A DNA stretch of 64,000 nt from Lentilactobacillus rapi DSM 19907 = JCM 15042 (GTDB lineage: Bacteria; Bacillota; Bacilli; Lactobacillales; Lactobacillaceae): assembly GCF_001436255.1 (NCBI RefSeq), contig NZ_AZEI01000076.1, forward strand, positions 124,001 to 188,000, given 5' to 3'. The notes beneath the pieces were generated by a model that had not been told where the DNA came from, did no database searches, and saw nothing but the letters and a program-made list of their open reading frames with translations. Position numbers and translations under genes: made by a program. Below, piece after piece: positions 8,975 through 18,533 of this stretch (position 1 is the first letter of the stretch; every line of letters begins with the position of its first letter).

Positions 8975-11900
8975 GTGCAACTTAAATCCATCGAAATTAT
9001 TGGTTTTAAATCTTTTGCAGATAAAACCAGAATAGATTTCCCTGGTGGGATGACCGGAATTGTCGGCCCAAATGGAAGTGGCAAAAGCAACATAGCCGAG
9101 TCAATCCGTTGGGTAATGGGGGAACAGTCTGCCAAAAATCTACGGGGATCGAAAATGCCGGATGTGATTTTTTCCGGTTCAGCCGATCGCCGCTCTTTGG
9201 GTATGGCTTCCGTGACTCTAACGTTGGACAATTCCGATCGCTATATCAATACGCCGCTTGATGAATTACAAATTTCCCGAAAGTTGTTCAGGAATGGCGA
9301 CAGCTCTTATTTTATCAACGATAAGCAGTGTCGTTTAAGGGATATTACCGATTTGTTTATGGATACCGGGATTGGTCAAGGCTCACTTTCAATTATTTCT
9401 CAAGGGAATGTTGAAGAAATATTTAATAGCAAACCAATTGAACGGCGTTCGGTGATTGAAAATGTTGCTGGAGTTTATAAATATAAGCAGCACAAGCAAA
9501 CGGCCAAAAAAGAAATTGACGAAACAACTGATAATTTAAACCGAGTTGAAGACATCATCCATGAATTACAGGTTCGTCTTCAACCGTTAGAAGAACAAAG
9601 CAGTTTGGCAACCGACTATTTAGATCAGAAAAAGCGGTTGGATACACTGTTAAAGCAACAATTGGTGTTGGCAACCACTCAGCTCCTTTCAGAAACTCAA
9701 GCGCTAAAAGCTTCATCAACGGCGAAACAAGCCATTGTCACTAAATTAACCAAACAAGTTGCCGAGGGGAATCATCAACAAAATTCTCTCAAACAGCAGG
9801 TAAATGATGGACGTAAACAGATTGACGATCTGAATGACCAGCTTTTAGAGACTGCTAAAAAAATTCAATCTCTAAAGAGTCAGCATCAATTAACCACGCA
9901 GGAAAAGAGTTTCAAGAATGCTGATTTAAACCGGATTACTGAACAGATTAAATTAACTCAAAACCAAATTGATGATTATCAAATTAAGTTGTCCCAGTCA
10001 GCAGATCAACAACATCAACTTAAAGCAGACCTTAATGCCAACACTACCGAACTGACCAGGATCACGACCAGCCAACAACAAAATAGTGTTGCGGCAATCG
10101 AGACTAAAATCGAGGCATTAAGAAATCATTATGTCGATCTCCTTCAAGAACAGACCGATATTAAGAATCAGGTTAACGATCAGGTTCATGACAACCAGCG
10201 GACCCATGAAAAAATTGTCGCGCAACAAGCCCGGATCGACCAGGCAGATAATGAAGTTAAAACACTTCAGGAACAATCCGAAACTTTGAAGTTGAAACTT
10301 GCTGACAGTCATCATGAACTTGAAACAAATCAACAAAAATTGGCTGATTTAGAAAAAGTACTCGCTAAAAACAAGAAGATTGTCGACGATCATCAAGCTA
10401 ACTGGTTAGCAGCCTTGAAAATCGCTGAAGAAGCCAAGGCCAAGGCGACTTCACTGAGGCAGTTACATGATTCTTACCGCGGATTTTATCGTGGCGTTTC
10501 AAATCTGCTTCGGCATAAAGATCAACTGAATGGCATTTTAGGCCCAGTTGCCGACTATTTGAAAGTTGATCCAAAATACGTTAAAGCGATTAATACGGCA
10601 TTGGGCAGCCAAGTACAACATGTCATTGTTGAAGACAATCGATCCGCGGCCGCTGCAATTAAGTATTTAACTCAAGGCCGCCTGGGACGGGTCACGCTGT
10701 TGCCAATCTCCACCATTTCTGCCCGTTCCCTCAACACGGGAATTGTATCGGCTGCTAGGCAAGCCCAGGGCTACATCGGGATTGCCTCTGAACTGGTTTC
10801 GATGCCTGATCAATTAAACCAGATTAAAGGTTTTCTTCTCGGTACGACTTTAATTGCGGATCAATTGGACCACGCAATTGAAATGAGTCAGTTGATTCAC
10901 CACCGAACCCGAATCGTTACATTGGATGGTCAAGTCGTCAATGCTGGTGGTTCACTAACGGGTGGTGCTAATCGTGGGGATGATCAAGGCGTGCTGATTC
11001 AGAAAACTGAATTAGAAGCATTAACCAAGTCCACCGCTGAAATGAGTCAAAAATTAACGGAAAAAGAAACAATGCTTAACCATGCCAAGGCTGAGCTTCA
11101 AAAGATCATTGATTCCCATGAACGTGGTCGCCAACACGTCTTTGAACTGAAACAAATTGATGAAAATCAAAATCAGCAGCTTAATAAGTTAGCCGGGGAA
11201 TTAGCGAAAAAGCAACGGGAGGCCGAAACTTACAAATTAGCCTTGAAGAACCTCTCCAGCAGTTCTGAAACCGGCACTCAACCCGATCTAACTGCAAAGA
11301 GTCAGTCAATTCAAGCAGAACTTGATCAGATCAATCACCAGTTGACCCAGCAAAAAGATCGCCTGGATCACGTTAAAGAACTCGCTGAGAAGTATTCAAA
11401 GGCCAAACAGGCAGTTCACGATCAGATCGTCGTGGCCAAACAAAAGATCCAACAAACTGAACGCTCCCAGAATGAGATTCACGATCAAATCAAAGTACAT
11501 CAGGCAACGTTACAGAAATTACAGGGCCAACGAGAGCAACATATTGCCGAATTAGCTGAAACGGTTGATGCCGGTAGACTGAATCACGAAATCAAGCAAG
11601 CTGTTGAATTACAAGCTGACCTTAACAAGCAATTGGCGACCAAAAAACAACAGGTTGCCGATGACGATCAACAATTAGATCATTTGGGTCAACGCGTCCA
11701 GTCTGATCAGTTGAACCTTAATAATGCCAAGCATGAACTGCAAGAAGTCACAACCAAATTACAAAAATCAATTCAAACTCTTCAAGCAAATTATGAACAA
11801 CTACAATCAAATTATGACATCGATCCTAAGCAACTCGGCAAACTCAAGCTCGATGTCACGATTGAGCATATGAATAACCAAATTAAGATGCTTCGAACAG

Positions 11901-12526
11901 GGATTGATGAAATTGGTCCGGTGAATATTTCAGCTATTCAAGAGTTTAAAGAAGTTTCAGCCCGCTACAATTTCTTAATCAAGCAGCAGCAAGATTTGCT
12001 TGACGCTAAGAATCACCTGACAGAAACAATGGCAGATATGGATTCAACCATTAGTACCAAATTTGCCACAGCCTTCAAAGAAGTGGCCCGGGCCTTCTCG
12101 AAGGTCTTTGTCGACATGTTTGGTGGTGGTGAGGCAAAATTAGTTTTAACGGACCCGGAGGATTTGCTGACAACCGGAATTGAGATTATGGTGAAACCAC
12201 CTGGAAAGAATTACCGCAGTTTGAGCTTACTTTCAGGTGGTGAAAAGGCATTAACTGCCATTACATTGCTGTTTGCGATCATCAAAGTCCGACCAGTGCC
12301 ATTCTGTATCTTGGACGAAGCTGAAGCTGCACTAGATCCATTTAATGCTGACAGATTTGCCAAGTTTTTAAAACGTTTCGGTGATCAGACCCAGTTTGTG
12401 GTCATTACTCATCGAAAGGAAACCATGATTTACGCTGATCAACTTTATGGGGTAACCATGCAAGAATCAGGCGTATCAAAAGTTGTTACTGTTAATTTAG
12501 ATAATTTACAAACGGAGGTGAGCTAA
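8975..12526 (+). CDS. smc: Chromosome segregation protein SMC
   Basis: An SMC ATPase that with ScpA and ScpB compacts and segregates the chromosome. It has 1183 residues. The head Walker A is GPNGSGKSN near residue 33. Two long coiled coils (about 165-500 and 680-1010) flank the hinge, which contains the GGSLTGGANR stretch. The C-terminal head has LLSGGEKALTA (signature) and CILDEAEAALDP (Walker B). The coiled coil is very rich in Gln and Lys. It starts at GTG 8975 and its TAA overlaps the ftsY ATG by one base. Confidence 0.97.
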   Translation: MQLKSIEIIGFKSFADKTRIDFPGGMTGIVGPNGSGKSNIAESIRWVMGEQSAKNLRGSKMPDVIFSGSADRRSLGMASVTLTLDNSDRYINTPLDELQISRKLFRNGDSSYFINDKQCRLRDITDLFMDTGIGQGSLSIISQGNVEEIFNSKPIERRSVIENVAGVYKYKQHKQTAKKEIDETTDNLNRVEDIIHELQVRLQPLEEQSSLATDYLDQKKRLDTLLKQQLVLATTQLLSETQALKASSTAKQAIVTKLTKQVAEGNHQQNSLKQQVNDGRKQIDDLNDQLLETAKKIQSLKSQHQLTTQEKSFKNADLNRITEQIKLTQNQIDDYQIKLSQSADQQHQLKADLNANTTELTRITTSQQQNSVAAIETKIEALRNHYVDLLQEQTDIKNQVNDQVHDNQRTHEKIVAQQARIDQADNEVKTLQEQSETLKLKLADSHHELETNQQKLADLEKVLAKNKKIVDDHQANWLAALKIAEEAKAKATSLRQLHDSYRGFYRGVSNLLRHKDQLNGILGPVADYLKVDPKYVKAINTALGSQVQHVIVEDNRSAAAAIKYLTQGRLGRVTLLPISTISARSLNTGIVSAARQAQGYIGIASELVSMPDQLNQIKGFLLGTTLIADQLDHAIEMSQLIHHRTRIVTLDGQVVNAGGSLTGGANRGDDQGVLIQKTELEALTKSTAEMSQKLTEKETMLNHAKAELQKIIDSHERGRQHVFELKQIDENQNQQLNKLAGELAKKQREAETYKLALKNLSSSSETGTQPDLTAKSQSIQAELDQINHQLTQQKDRLDHVKELAEKYSKAKQAVHDQIVVAKQKIQQTERSQNEIHDQIKVHQATLQKLQGQREQHIAELAETVDAGRLNHEIKQAVELQADLNKQLATKKQQVADDDQQLDHLGQRVQSDQLNLNNAKHELQEVTTKLQKSIQTLQANYEQLQSNYDIDPKQLGKLKLDVTIEHMNNQIKMLRTGIDEIGPVNISAIQEFKEVSARYNFLIKQQQDLLDAKNHLTETMADMDSTISTKFATAFKEVARAFSKVFVDMFGGGEAKLVLTDPEDLLTTGIEIMVKPPGKNYRSLSLLSGGEKALTAITLLFAIIKVRPVPFCILDEAEAALDPFNADRFAKFLKRFGDQTQFVVITHRKETMIYADQLYGVTMQESGVSKVVTVNLDNLQTEVS

Positions 12527-13914
12527 TGGGTTTATTTGATATTTTTAAACGTCGTTCCAAAAAGAATGAAGAACCAGAAAAGAAGCCAGAATCAAGCAAG
12601 TCAACTGAGAGCCAACCGACTAGTGACCAACAATCCGCTACTGAAAAGTCCAATGATGCCAAATCAGCTGAATCTAATGCTCCTAGCTCAGCGGCAATCA
12701 GTTCAGAATCATCACAGGCTACCTCAACAGCAGCCGCTGAAAATTCAGACCAGTCAGAAACTGCCAAAGATTCCGAACAGCCAATAAATGAGCAGTCCCA
12801 GGCAACTCCAACTGCAGATGAAAGCGATGCTGATGTCACTGCCGATATAAGCCAGTCGGAAACTTCTCCAGCATCAAATGAAGCATCCACCGCGTCTCAA
12901 TCAACCAGTATGGATGATTCTGCTTCTAGTCAAGCTAAGCCAGTTTCAGAAGCCACCGAGGCCAAAGAACAGTCAGATACCACAACTGCTTCATATGAAA
13001 AAGGACTAGAAAAATCCCGTTCAACTTTTGGTCAAAAGCTGAATGCTTTATTGGCCAATTTTCGCCATGTTGATGAATCCTTCTTTGACGATCTGGAAGA
13101 TATGTTGATTGAATCTGATGTGGGTTTTGAGACATCAATGCGAATTACCGATGAGTTACGGGAAGAAGTTAAGCTAGAAAATGCTAAGAAACCCAAAGAT
13201 GTTCAAAATGTGATTGTTAAAAAGCTGATTGATATGTATGATCAAGCCGGCAACGGTGAGAATCCCGCGATTAATATGGCAGCCAGTGGACCAACTGTTT
13301 TGCTGTTTGTCGGGGTAAATGGCGTCGGTAAAACGACAACCATTGGGAAAATGGCGAAGATGTACAAAGATCAGGGGAAAAAGGTTGTTCTGGCTGCTGC
13401 TGATACATTCAGGGCCGGTGCCATCGAACAGTTGAACGTTTGGGCCGAACGTGATGGTGTTGATATTGTTAAAGGCAAGCCTAAGAGTGACCCGGCATCT
13501 GTTGTCTTTGACGCCGTCCAAAAAGCGCGCGATGAAAATTATGATATTTTGATGGTCGATACTGCCGGTCGATTACAGAACAAAGTAAACTTAATGAATG
13601 AATTAAGTAAAATGAAGAAGATTTTAACGAGAGAAATTCCCGCTGCTCCTCATGAAGTTTTACTGGTTCTTGATGCCACAACTGGTCAAAATGCCATGAC
13701 CCAGGCAAAAATGTTTAAAGAAGCCACCGACGTGACTGGAATTGTCTTGACTAAGTTGGATGGAACTGCCCGTGGTGGGATTGTTTTAGCCATCCGGAGT
13801 GAACTTCACTTGCCAGTCAAATATGTTGGGCTGGGCGAAAAAGTCACTGACTTGAAGCCGTTTGACCCTAACGATTTTGTATATGGCTTGTTTAAAGGGC
13901 TTATTTCTGAATAA
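12526..13914 (+). CDS. ftsY: Signal recognition particle receptor FtsY
   Basis: A GTPase that docks Ffh-bound ribosomes at the membrane. It has 462 residues, against about 330 in Bacillus subtilis. The extra length is an N-terminal linker (about 10-155) made almost wholly of Ser, Ala, Glu, Gln, Asp and Thr. The NG domain follows: [13 protein letters not shown] (G1), DTAGRLQ (G3), [10 protein letters not shown] (G4 region) and GLGEKVTDL. The ATG overlaps the smc stop, so translation is coupled. It works with ffh two genes downstream. Confidence 0.96.
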   Translation: MGLFDIFKRRSKKNEEPEKKPESSKSTESQPTSDQQSATEKSNDAKSAESNAPSSAAISSESSQATSTAAAENSDQSETAKDSEQPINEQSQATPTADESDADVTADISQSETSPASNEASTASQSTSMDDSASSQAKPVSEATEAKEQSDTTTASYEKGLEKSRSTFGQKLNALLANFRHVDESFFDDLEDMLIESDVGFETSMRITDELREEVKLENAKKPKDVQNVIVKKLIDMYDQAGNGENPAINMAASGPTVLLFVGVNGVGKTTTIGKMAKMYKDQGKKVVLAAADTFRAGAIEQLNVWAERDGVDIVKGKPKSDPASVVFDAVQKARDENYDILMVDTAGRLQNKVNLMNELSKMKKILTREIPAAPHEVLLVLDATTGQNAMTQAKMFKEATDVTGIVLTKLDGTARGGIVLAIRSELHLPVKYVGLGEKVTDLKPFDPNDFVYGLFKGLISE

Positions 13915-14005
13915 TGATCTGCTTAGATAGCGGTTGTGATTGACGGTCTCAGGAAAAATCTGTAGTCTAGGGGTATGCGTCATGACAACTAAAAGGGGTT
14001 TCAAA

Positions 14006-14347
14006 ATGGAACTGGAAAAAAACAACTATATTAATTCCTTGTTCGAATTTTATGAACCATTACTCACAAAAAAGCAGGCGAATTATATTCAATTGTATTA
14101 TGCAGATGATTTTTCACTCGGCGAAATTGCGGAAGAATACGATGTCAGTCGCCAAGCAGTATATGACAATATCCGCCGCTCAGAAAAGATCTTGCAGCAA
14201 TACGAGGACAAACTCGATTTATATCACAGCTTTGTCGATCGAAATCAGAAACTAGATCAGATTCAAACATACGTAAAAAAGAAGTATCCGACAGACACCA
14301 AACTGAATGCCTTAATTTCCAGTTTGGAAACAACTGAAGAACAATGA
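14006..14347 (+). CDS. ylxM: Putative helix-turn-helix protein YlxM
   Basis: A 113-residue protein with a sigma-70 region 4-like helix-turn-helix (about 20-70: [20 protein letters not shown] then [11 protein letters not shown]). It is nearly always encoded just before ffh, and in related bacteria it has been proposed to assist signal recognition particle function. I placed the start at ATG 14006 because AAAAGGGG precedes it by about six bases; an upstream in-frame start at 13940 would add residues unlike the family. Confidence 0.9.
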   Translation: MELEKNNYINSLFEFYEPLLTKKQANYIQLYYADDFSLGEIAEEYDVSRQAVYDNIRRSEKILQQYEDKLDLYHSFVDRNQKLDQIQTYVKKKYPTDTKLNALISSLETTEEQ

Positions 14348-14360
14348 AAGTGGTGAAACA

Positions 14361-15797
14361 ATGGCTTTTGAAGGATTAACAGAACGGCTGCAAAATGCCA
14401 TGAAAAAGTTACGTGGGAAAGGCAAGGTTTCTCAGGCCGATTTGCGGGAAACAATGCGCGAGATTCGGCTGGCCTTGCTCGAAGCCGACGTTAACTTCCA
14501 AGTGGTTCGTGACTTTGTCAAAACAGTCGAGCAACGAGCAACTGGTGCCAAAGTACTGGAAGGGTTGAATCCGTCCCAGCAAATTGTCAAAATTGTTGAT
14601 GAAGAATTAACCAAGATGATGGGGGATGAGGCCGTTCCCCTGAATAAATCCGAGAAAATTCCGACGATTATTATGATGTCAGGACTTCAAGGTGCCGGTA
14701 AAACGACCACTGCAGGTAAACTCGCTTTAAAATTGAAAAACGAGCAAAATGCCCGGCCCCTTTTAATCGCTGATGATGTTTACCGACCAGCTGCCATCGA
14801 GCAACTGCAAACGGTTGGTCAGCAAATCGACGTCCCGGTGTTTCAACTAGGGACAGACGTAGATCCCGTTGAAATTGCAAAACGTGGTCTTCAGCAGGCT
14901 CAAGAGAATCACAATGATTATGTCATCATTGATACAGCTGGTCGTCTCCAAATCGATGAAAAGTTGATGGGCGAGTTAAAGAATATCAAAGATGCTGTCC
15001 ATCCTGACGAAATTCTGTTGGTAATTGATGCGATGACTGGTCAAAACGCCGTTGCCACGGCTGAAGGATTTAATAAGACCCTTGATGTGACTGGAGTTGT
15101 CTTAACCAAGTTAGATGGCGATACCCGTGGTGGTGCTGCGCTTTCTATCCGTGCCGTAACTGAAAAACCAATTAAGTTTGTTGGTCAAGGCGAAAAGATG
15201 ACCGATTTGGACGTCTTTTATCCAGACCGGATGGCTTCTCGAATCTTGGGAATGGGCGATATGTTATCGCTGATCGAAAAGACTCAGAAGGAATATGACC
15301 AAAAACAAGCTGAAGAACTTCAGGAAAAAATTCAAGAAAATACATTCGATTTCAACGATTTCTTGGATCAGTTATCTCAAATTCAAAAAATGGGGCCAAT
15401 GGATGAAATCATGAAGATGATTCCAGGGATGGCCAATAATCCCGCCCTCAAGAATGTTAATATGGATCCCAAAGATATGGATCATTTGAAGGCGATCATT
15501 TATTCAATGACTGAACAGGAACGGACGAATCCTGACGTTTTGAATCCGTCAAGAAGACGCCGAATTGCAAGAGGATCTGGGCGGCCAATTCAAGAAGTCA
15601 ATCGGATGATTAAGCAGTTTGGCCAAATGAAAACGATGATGAACAAAGTCTCAAAAGGGAACATGTCTGGCATGGAAAACATGATGAACGCCGGTGGAAT
15701 GGGCGGTGGCAAGCTTTCCAAGCTGGCGATGAAGCAATTGAGCCGGAGAATGAAGAAGAATAAAAAACGCCGAAATAAGAAAAAGAAACGTCGCTAA
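14361..15797 (+). CDS. ffh: Signal recognition particle protein Ffh
   Basis: The GTPase subunit of the signal recognition particle, which binds signal sequences and 4.5S RNA. It has 478 residues. The NG domain (1-295) shows GLQGAGKTTT, DTAGRLQ, and TKLDGDTRGG. The methionine-rich M domain (about 325-440) includes the RNA-binding SRRRRIARGSG. The C-terminal tail is Gly/Met-rich and then strongly basic. It forms a unit with ylxM and ftsY upstream; no clear terminator follows before the rpsP promoter. Confidence 0.97.
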   Translation: MAFEGLTERLQNAMKKLRGKGKVSQADLRETMREIRLALLEADVNFQVVRDFVKTVEQRATGAKVLEGLNPSQQIVKIVDEELTKMMGDEAVPLNKSEKIPTIIMMSGLQGAGKTTTAGKLALKLKNEQNARPLLIADDVYRPAAIEQLQTVGQQIDVPVFQLGTDVDPVEIAKRGLQQAQENHNDYVIIDTAGRLQIDEKLMGELKNIKDAVHPDEILLVIDAMTGQNAVATAEGFNKTLDVTGVVLTKLDGDTRGGAALSIRAVTEKPIKFVGQGEKMTDLDVFYPDRMASRILGMGDMLSLIEKTQKEYDQKQAEELQEKIQENTFDFNDFLDQLSQIQKMGPMDEIMKMIPGMANNPALKNVNMDPKDMDHLKAIIYSMTEQERTNPDVLNPSRRRRIARGSGRPIQEVNRMIKQFGQMKTMMNKVSKGNMSGMENMMNAGGMGGGKLSKLAMKQLSRRMKKNKKRRNKKKKRR

Positions 15798-15851
15798 ATC
15801 CCACTTGCGATCCTCATAGCCACTTTCTTTTATGGTGTAAAGAAAAAAACC

Positions 15852-15880
15852 TTTACAACCTTTCTAATTACTGGTATATT
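15852..15880 (+). promoter_or_regulatory. Promoter for rpsP-khpA
   Basis: A -35 box TTTACA (15852-15857), a 17-base spacer and a -10 box TATATT (15875-15880) precede rpsP by about 35 bases. Confidence 0.65.
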
Positions 15881-15914
15881 ATTAATCGTTAAATGATTAT
15901 AGGAGGTAAAATAC

Positions 15915-16190
15915 ATGTCAGTTAAGATTCGCTTAAAGCGCATGGGTTCAAAGAAGCGTCCATACTACCGTATCGTTGTTGCAGATTCACGTAGCCCTCG
16001 TGATGGTCGTTTCATTGAAAACGTTGGTACTTATAGCCCATTATCACAACCAGCCAAAGTTACTCTTGAAGAAGAGTCAATTATGAACTGGTTAAACAAT
16101 GGTGCTCAACCATCTGATACTGTTCGTAACTTGCTATCAGATGCCGGTATCATGAAGAAATATCACGAAGCTAAATACTCAAAAAAGTAA
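15915..16190 (+). CDS. rpsP: 30S ribosomal protein S16
   Basis: A small-subunit ribosomal protein of 91 residues, beginning [20 protein letters not shown], the hallmark of S16. It starts at ATG 15915 after TAGGAGG. It has its own promoter, is followed 18 bases later by khpA, and a strong terminator follows khpA, so rpsP-khpA is probably one short transcript. The C-terminus is Lys-rich. Confidence 0.97.
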   Translation: MSVKIRLKRMGSKKRPYYRIVVADSRSPRDGRFIENVGTYSPLSQPAKVTLEEESIMNWLNNGAQPSDTVRNLLSDAGIMKKYHEAKYSKK

Positions 16191-16208
16191 AGTGAGTGAT
16201 TAAACATC

Positions 16209-16457
16209 ATGGTTAGTATTGATGGATTAATAAAAAAGATTGTCTCACCATTAGTTGATTATCCAAAACAGATTGAGATTTCTCATAATGAATCCGATCG
16301 TTTTATGGAATATCATCTGCGGTTAAACGAAGATGATATTGGTAGAATTATTGGTAAACATGGTCATGTCATTCAAACAATTCGAACGATTGTTTATAGC
16401 GTTCCCGTTGAAGGACAGAAGAAAGCTCGTTTAATAGTCGATGATGGCAAACAGTGA
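16209..16457 (+). CDS. khpA: KH domain RNA-binding protein KhpA
   Basis: An 82-residue single KH-domain RNA-binding protein (YlqC/KhpA). The RNA-contacting GxxG loop is GKHG within GRIIGKHGHVIQTIR. In streptococci and lactobacilli KhpA partners with KhpB (Jag/EloR) and influences cell elongation and division. It always neighbours rpsP in Bacilli. No strong ribosome binding site is visible in the 18-base gap, so translation may depend on coupling to rpsP. Confidence 0.93.
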   Translation: MVSIDGLIKKIVSPLVDYPKQIEISHNESDRFMEYHLRLNEDDIGRIIGKHGHVIQTIRTIVYSVPVEGQKKARLIVDDGKQ

Positions 16458-16500
16458 GTTCTTGAGCGAAACGAATGTTTTGTTTAAGAACTTTTTTCTT
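16457..16500 (+). terminator. Intrinsic terminator after khpA
   Basis: A 16-pair stem with several GU pairs (16457-16472 with 16477-16492) around the loop GAAT is followed directly by a T-rich run. It separates rpsP-khpA from rimM-trmD. Confidence 0.85.
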
Positions 16501-16526
16501 ATACATAAACACTAAAGGAGGACCTT

Positions 16527-17048
16527 ATGAACTACTATACCGTTGGCAAAATTGTGAATACACAAGGAATTAAGGGGGAAGTCCGCGTGATTGCGATTAC
16601 TGATTTCCCTGAGAAACGGTTTCAAATTGGCAACACCATTTATGCAAAGGTCGCCAAAAACCCAGATTTCATTCCATTAGTCATTGACGGTGTCAGAAAA
16701 CATAAGAATTTTATCCTACTACATTTTGAAGGTTATCCATCTATCAATAATGTTGAATTTTTGAAGCCATCCGAAATTTTTGTGGATGAAACCCTTCTTT
16801 CAGACGATGACTTGAAACCTGGCGAATATTATTATCACCAAATTATTGGTCTCAAGGTTGTCGATCTTGATGGTCATTCAATCGGAACGGTGAAGGAAAT
16901 TTTGTCTCCAGGTGCCAATGACGTTTGGGTCGTTCAACGGGAAGGCAAGAGCGATTTACTACTTCCAAAGATTGATTCAGTGATCAAGAAAGTCGATTTG
17001 GATCAATCAACAATTACTGTGGACGTTCCGGAGGGGCTAGACGAATGA
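16527..17048 (+). CDS. rimM: Ribosome maturation factor RimM
   Basis: Assists 30S head assembly and binds S19. It has 173 residues. The N-terminal RimM domain begins [18 protein letters not shown], the family signature. The C-terminal PRC-barrel (about 98-170) includes [12 protein letters not shown] and [17 protein letters not shown] 16527 follows AAAGGAGGACC. The stop overlaps the trmD start by four bases, so the two are translationally coupled. Confidence 0.96.
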   Translation: MNYYTVGKIVNTQGIKGEVRVIAITDFPEKRFQIGNTIYAKVAKNPDFIPLVIDGVRKHKNFILLHFEGYPSINNVEFLKPSEIFVDETLLSDDDLKPGEYYYHQIIGLKVVDLDGHSIGTVKEILSPGANDVWVVQREGKSDLLLPKIDSVIKKVDLDQSTITVDVPEGLDE

Positions 17049-17842
17049 GAATTGATGTATTAAGTTTATTTCCCGAAATGTTCAGCATTCCCATGCACGA
17101 CTCAATTATGGGAAAAGCAATTGAAAATAAAATCGTTGATCTAAACGTTACCAACTTTCGTGAATTTACTCAGGATAAACATCGGCACGTTGATGACTAT
17201 CCCTTTGGTGGTGGCGCCGGAATGTTGCTGCAAGCCCAACCGATCATTGACGCTTACGATCATACCCGCGCCGAAGCGGAAAAAGCGGGCTTACCAGCGG
17301 GGCAGGTCATTTTAATGGATCCAGCTGGTAAACAGTTTAAGCAACACGATGCCGAATCATTGGCGCAAGCTGAACACCTGACGTTCATTTGCGGGCATTA
17401 CGAGGGGTATGACGAACGAATCCGTTCGATTGTTACCGATGAATATTCAATTGGCGATTTTGTCCTAACGGGTGGTGAATTGCCAGCAATGGTGATGATC
17501 GACGCAATTAGTCGGCTTATCCCGGGCGTCCTTGGTAACCAACAATCAACAGTTGAGGAATCATTTTCAACCGGCCTGCTCGAGGAACCTCAATATACCC
17601 GGCCGGCAGAGTTTCGCGGAATGAAAGTTCCCGAAGTCCTGATGAATGGTGATCACAAAAAGATTGCCCTTTGGAACCAAAAAGAAGCCCTCAGACGGAC
17701 TTATCAACGGAGGCCAGACTTGATTGACCATCGGAAGTTAACGAGCACTCAGAAACATTTACTCGCTGATGTTCGGATTGAAGAGGAAGAAAGAGCTGCC
17801 AGTGAAGACACTGACAAGAAAAAGCCCTTTACAGAGAACTAG
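17045..17842 (+). CDS. trmD: tRNA (guanine-N1)-methyltransferase TrmD
   Basis: Methylates G37 of tRNAs that have G36, preventing frameshifting. It has 265 residues. The SPOUT-fold trefoil knot is shown by GGGAGMLLQ, the S-adenosylmethionine loop [13 protein letters not shown], and [15 protein letters not shown]. The Glu/Lys-rich tail after about residue 240 lies beyond the usual core. It overlaps rimM by four bases. A likely rplS promoter begins inside its last codons. Confidence 0.97.
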   Translation: MRIDVLSLFPEMFSIPMHDSIMGKAIENKIVDLNVTNFREFTQDKHRHVDDYPFGGGAGMLLQAQPIIDAYDHTRAEAEKAGLPAGQVILMDPAGKQFKQHDAESLAQAEHLTFICGHYEGYDERIRSIVTDEYSIGDFVLTGGELPAMVMIDAISRLIPGVLGNQQSTVEESFSTGLLEEPQYTRPAEFRGMKVPEVLMNGDHKKIALWNQKEALRRTYQRRPDLIDHRKLTSTQKHLLADVRIEEEERAASEDTDKKKPFTEN

Positions 17843-17857
17843 AGCTTGTGGTAAACT
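17828..17857 (+). promoter_or_regulatory. Promoter for rplS, overlapping the end of trmD
   Basis: TTTACA (17828-17833), an 18-base spacer and TAAACT (17852-17857) lie about 80 bases before rplS. Confidence 0.5.
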
Positions 17858-17863
17858 AGCATT

Positions 17864-17927
17864 TGGCGCAAGCCGCAAAACAACATTCCGCTGTCAAACA
17901 AGATAATGAATGTTAGTGAAAGGAAGA
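17864..17927 (+). promoter_or_regulatory. Structured rplS leader
   Basis: The leader between the promoter and the rplS ribosome binding site holds a GGC-GCAA-GCC tetraloop hairpin and a second stem, AACATTC pairing with GAATGTT across about 20 bases, ending just before the ribosome binding site. Leaders of this kind control L19 in some Firmicutes, but I cannot match a consensus. Confidence 0.35.
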
Positions 17928-17934
17928 TTTGTTT

Positions 17935-18297
17935 ATGCGACAGAATCAATTGATTGACAAAATCAACAATGAACAACTACGCGATGATATCCCAGATTTC
18001 CGTGCAGGTGACTCTTTACGAGTTCACGTTAAGGTTGTCGAAGGTACTCGAGAAAGAATTCAATTGTTTGAAGGCGTTGTTATCAAACGTAAGGGTTCAG
18101 GCATTCAAGCTACCTACACTGTTCGTAAAGTAAGTAACGGTGTTGGTGTTGAACGTATTTTCCCACTTCATTCACCAAGAGTTGACAAAATTGAAGTCAT
18201 AAGACATGGTCAAGTTCGTCGTGCCAAGCTTTATTACTTGCGTGCATTGCAAGGTAAGGCTGCTCGTATTCGAGCATCACTTAGAACCCGTTCATAA
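17935..18297 (+). CDS. rplS: 50S ribosomal protein L19
   Basis: A large-subunit protein at the 30S-50S interface, with 120 residues. It contains the family stretches [30 protein letters not shown] and [14 protein letters not shown] chose ATG 17935 because GAAAGGAAG precedes it by about eight bases and L19 proteins begin MRQN; the in-frame TTG at 17929 is less likely. A good terminator follows. Confidence 0.97.
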   Translation: MRQNQLIDKINNEQLRDDIPDFRAGDSLRVHVKVVEGTRERIQLFEGVVIKRKGSGIQATYTVRKVSNGVGVERIFPLHSPRVDKIEVIRHGQVRRAKLYYLRALQGKAARIRASLRTRS

Positions 18298-18308
18298 TTA
18301 TGATAATT

Positions 18309-18345
18309 GGATTGGATCAGGTAACCCTGATTCAGTCCTTTTTTG
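18309..18345 (+). terminator. Intrinsic terminator after rplS
   Basis: GGATTGGATCAGG (18309-18321) pairs with CCTGATTCAGTCC (18326-18338) with two GU pairs and is followed by a run of six T. Confidence 0.85.
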
Positions 18346-18411
18346 TTTTAACTGTTTCCATTTTTTGAGAAAGTGTTAAAATGCCTTACATGCATCCAAT
18401 ATTTACCAATT

Positions 18412-18441
18412 AATCACATAAATCCAGACACGAATGTGATT
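18412..18441. repeat. 8-base inverted repeat upstream of xerC
   Basis: AATCACAT (18412-18419) and ATGTGATT (18434-18441) are perfect inverted copies 14 bases apart. They lie just upstream of a plausible -10 TATGAT (18449-18454), spanning where the -35 would be. This could be an operator for xerC-hslVU. Confidence 0.4.
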
Positions 18442-18533
18442 TATTTGATATGATAGTATTAGTGCATGATGACGATTACATTTGCAAATTATCAGTTACT
18501 TGGCAGAAATGAATTTCAAGTAGGGCGATGTTG

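Noticed and set aside
12492-12890. 132-codon open frame on the minus strand within ftsY
   Set aside because: It mirrors the Ser/Ala-rich linker of ftsY in another frame, has no ribosome binding site and is low complexity.
18412-18441. CRP-type operator
   Set aside because: The half sites are in reverse orientation (TCACA...TGTGA) with a 14-base gap, unlike CRP sites.
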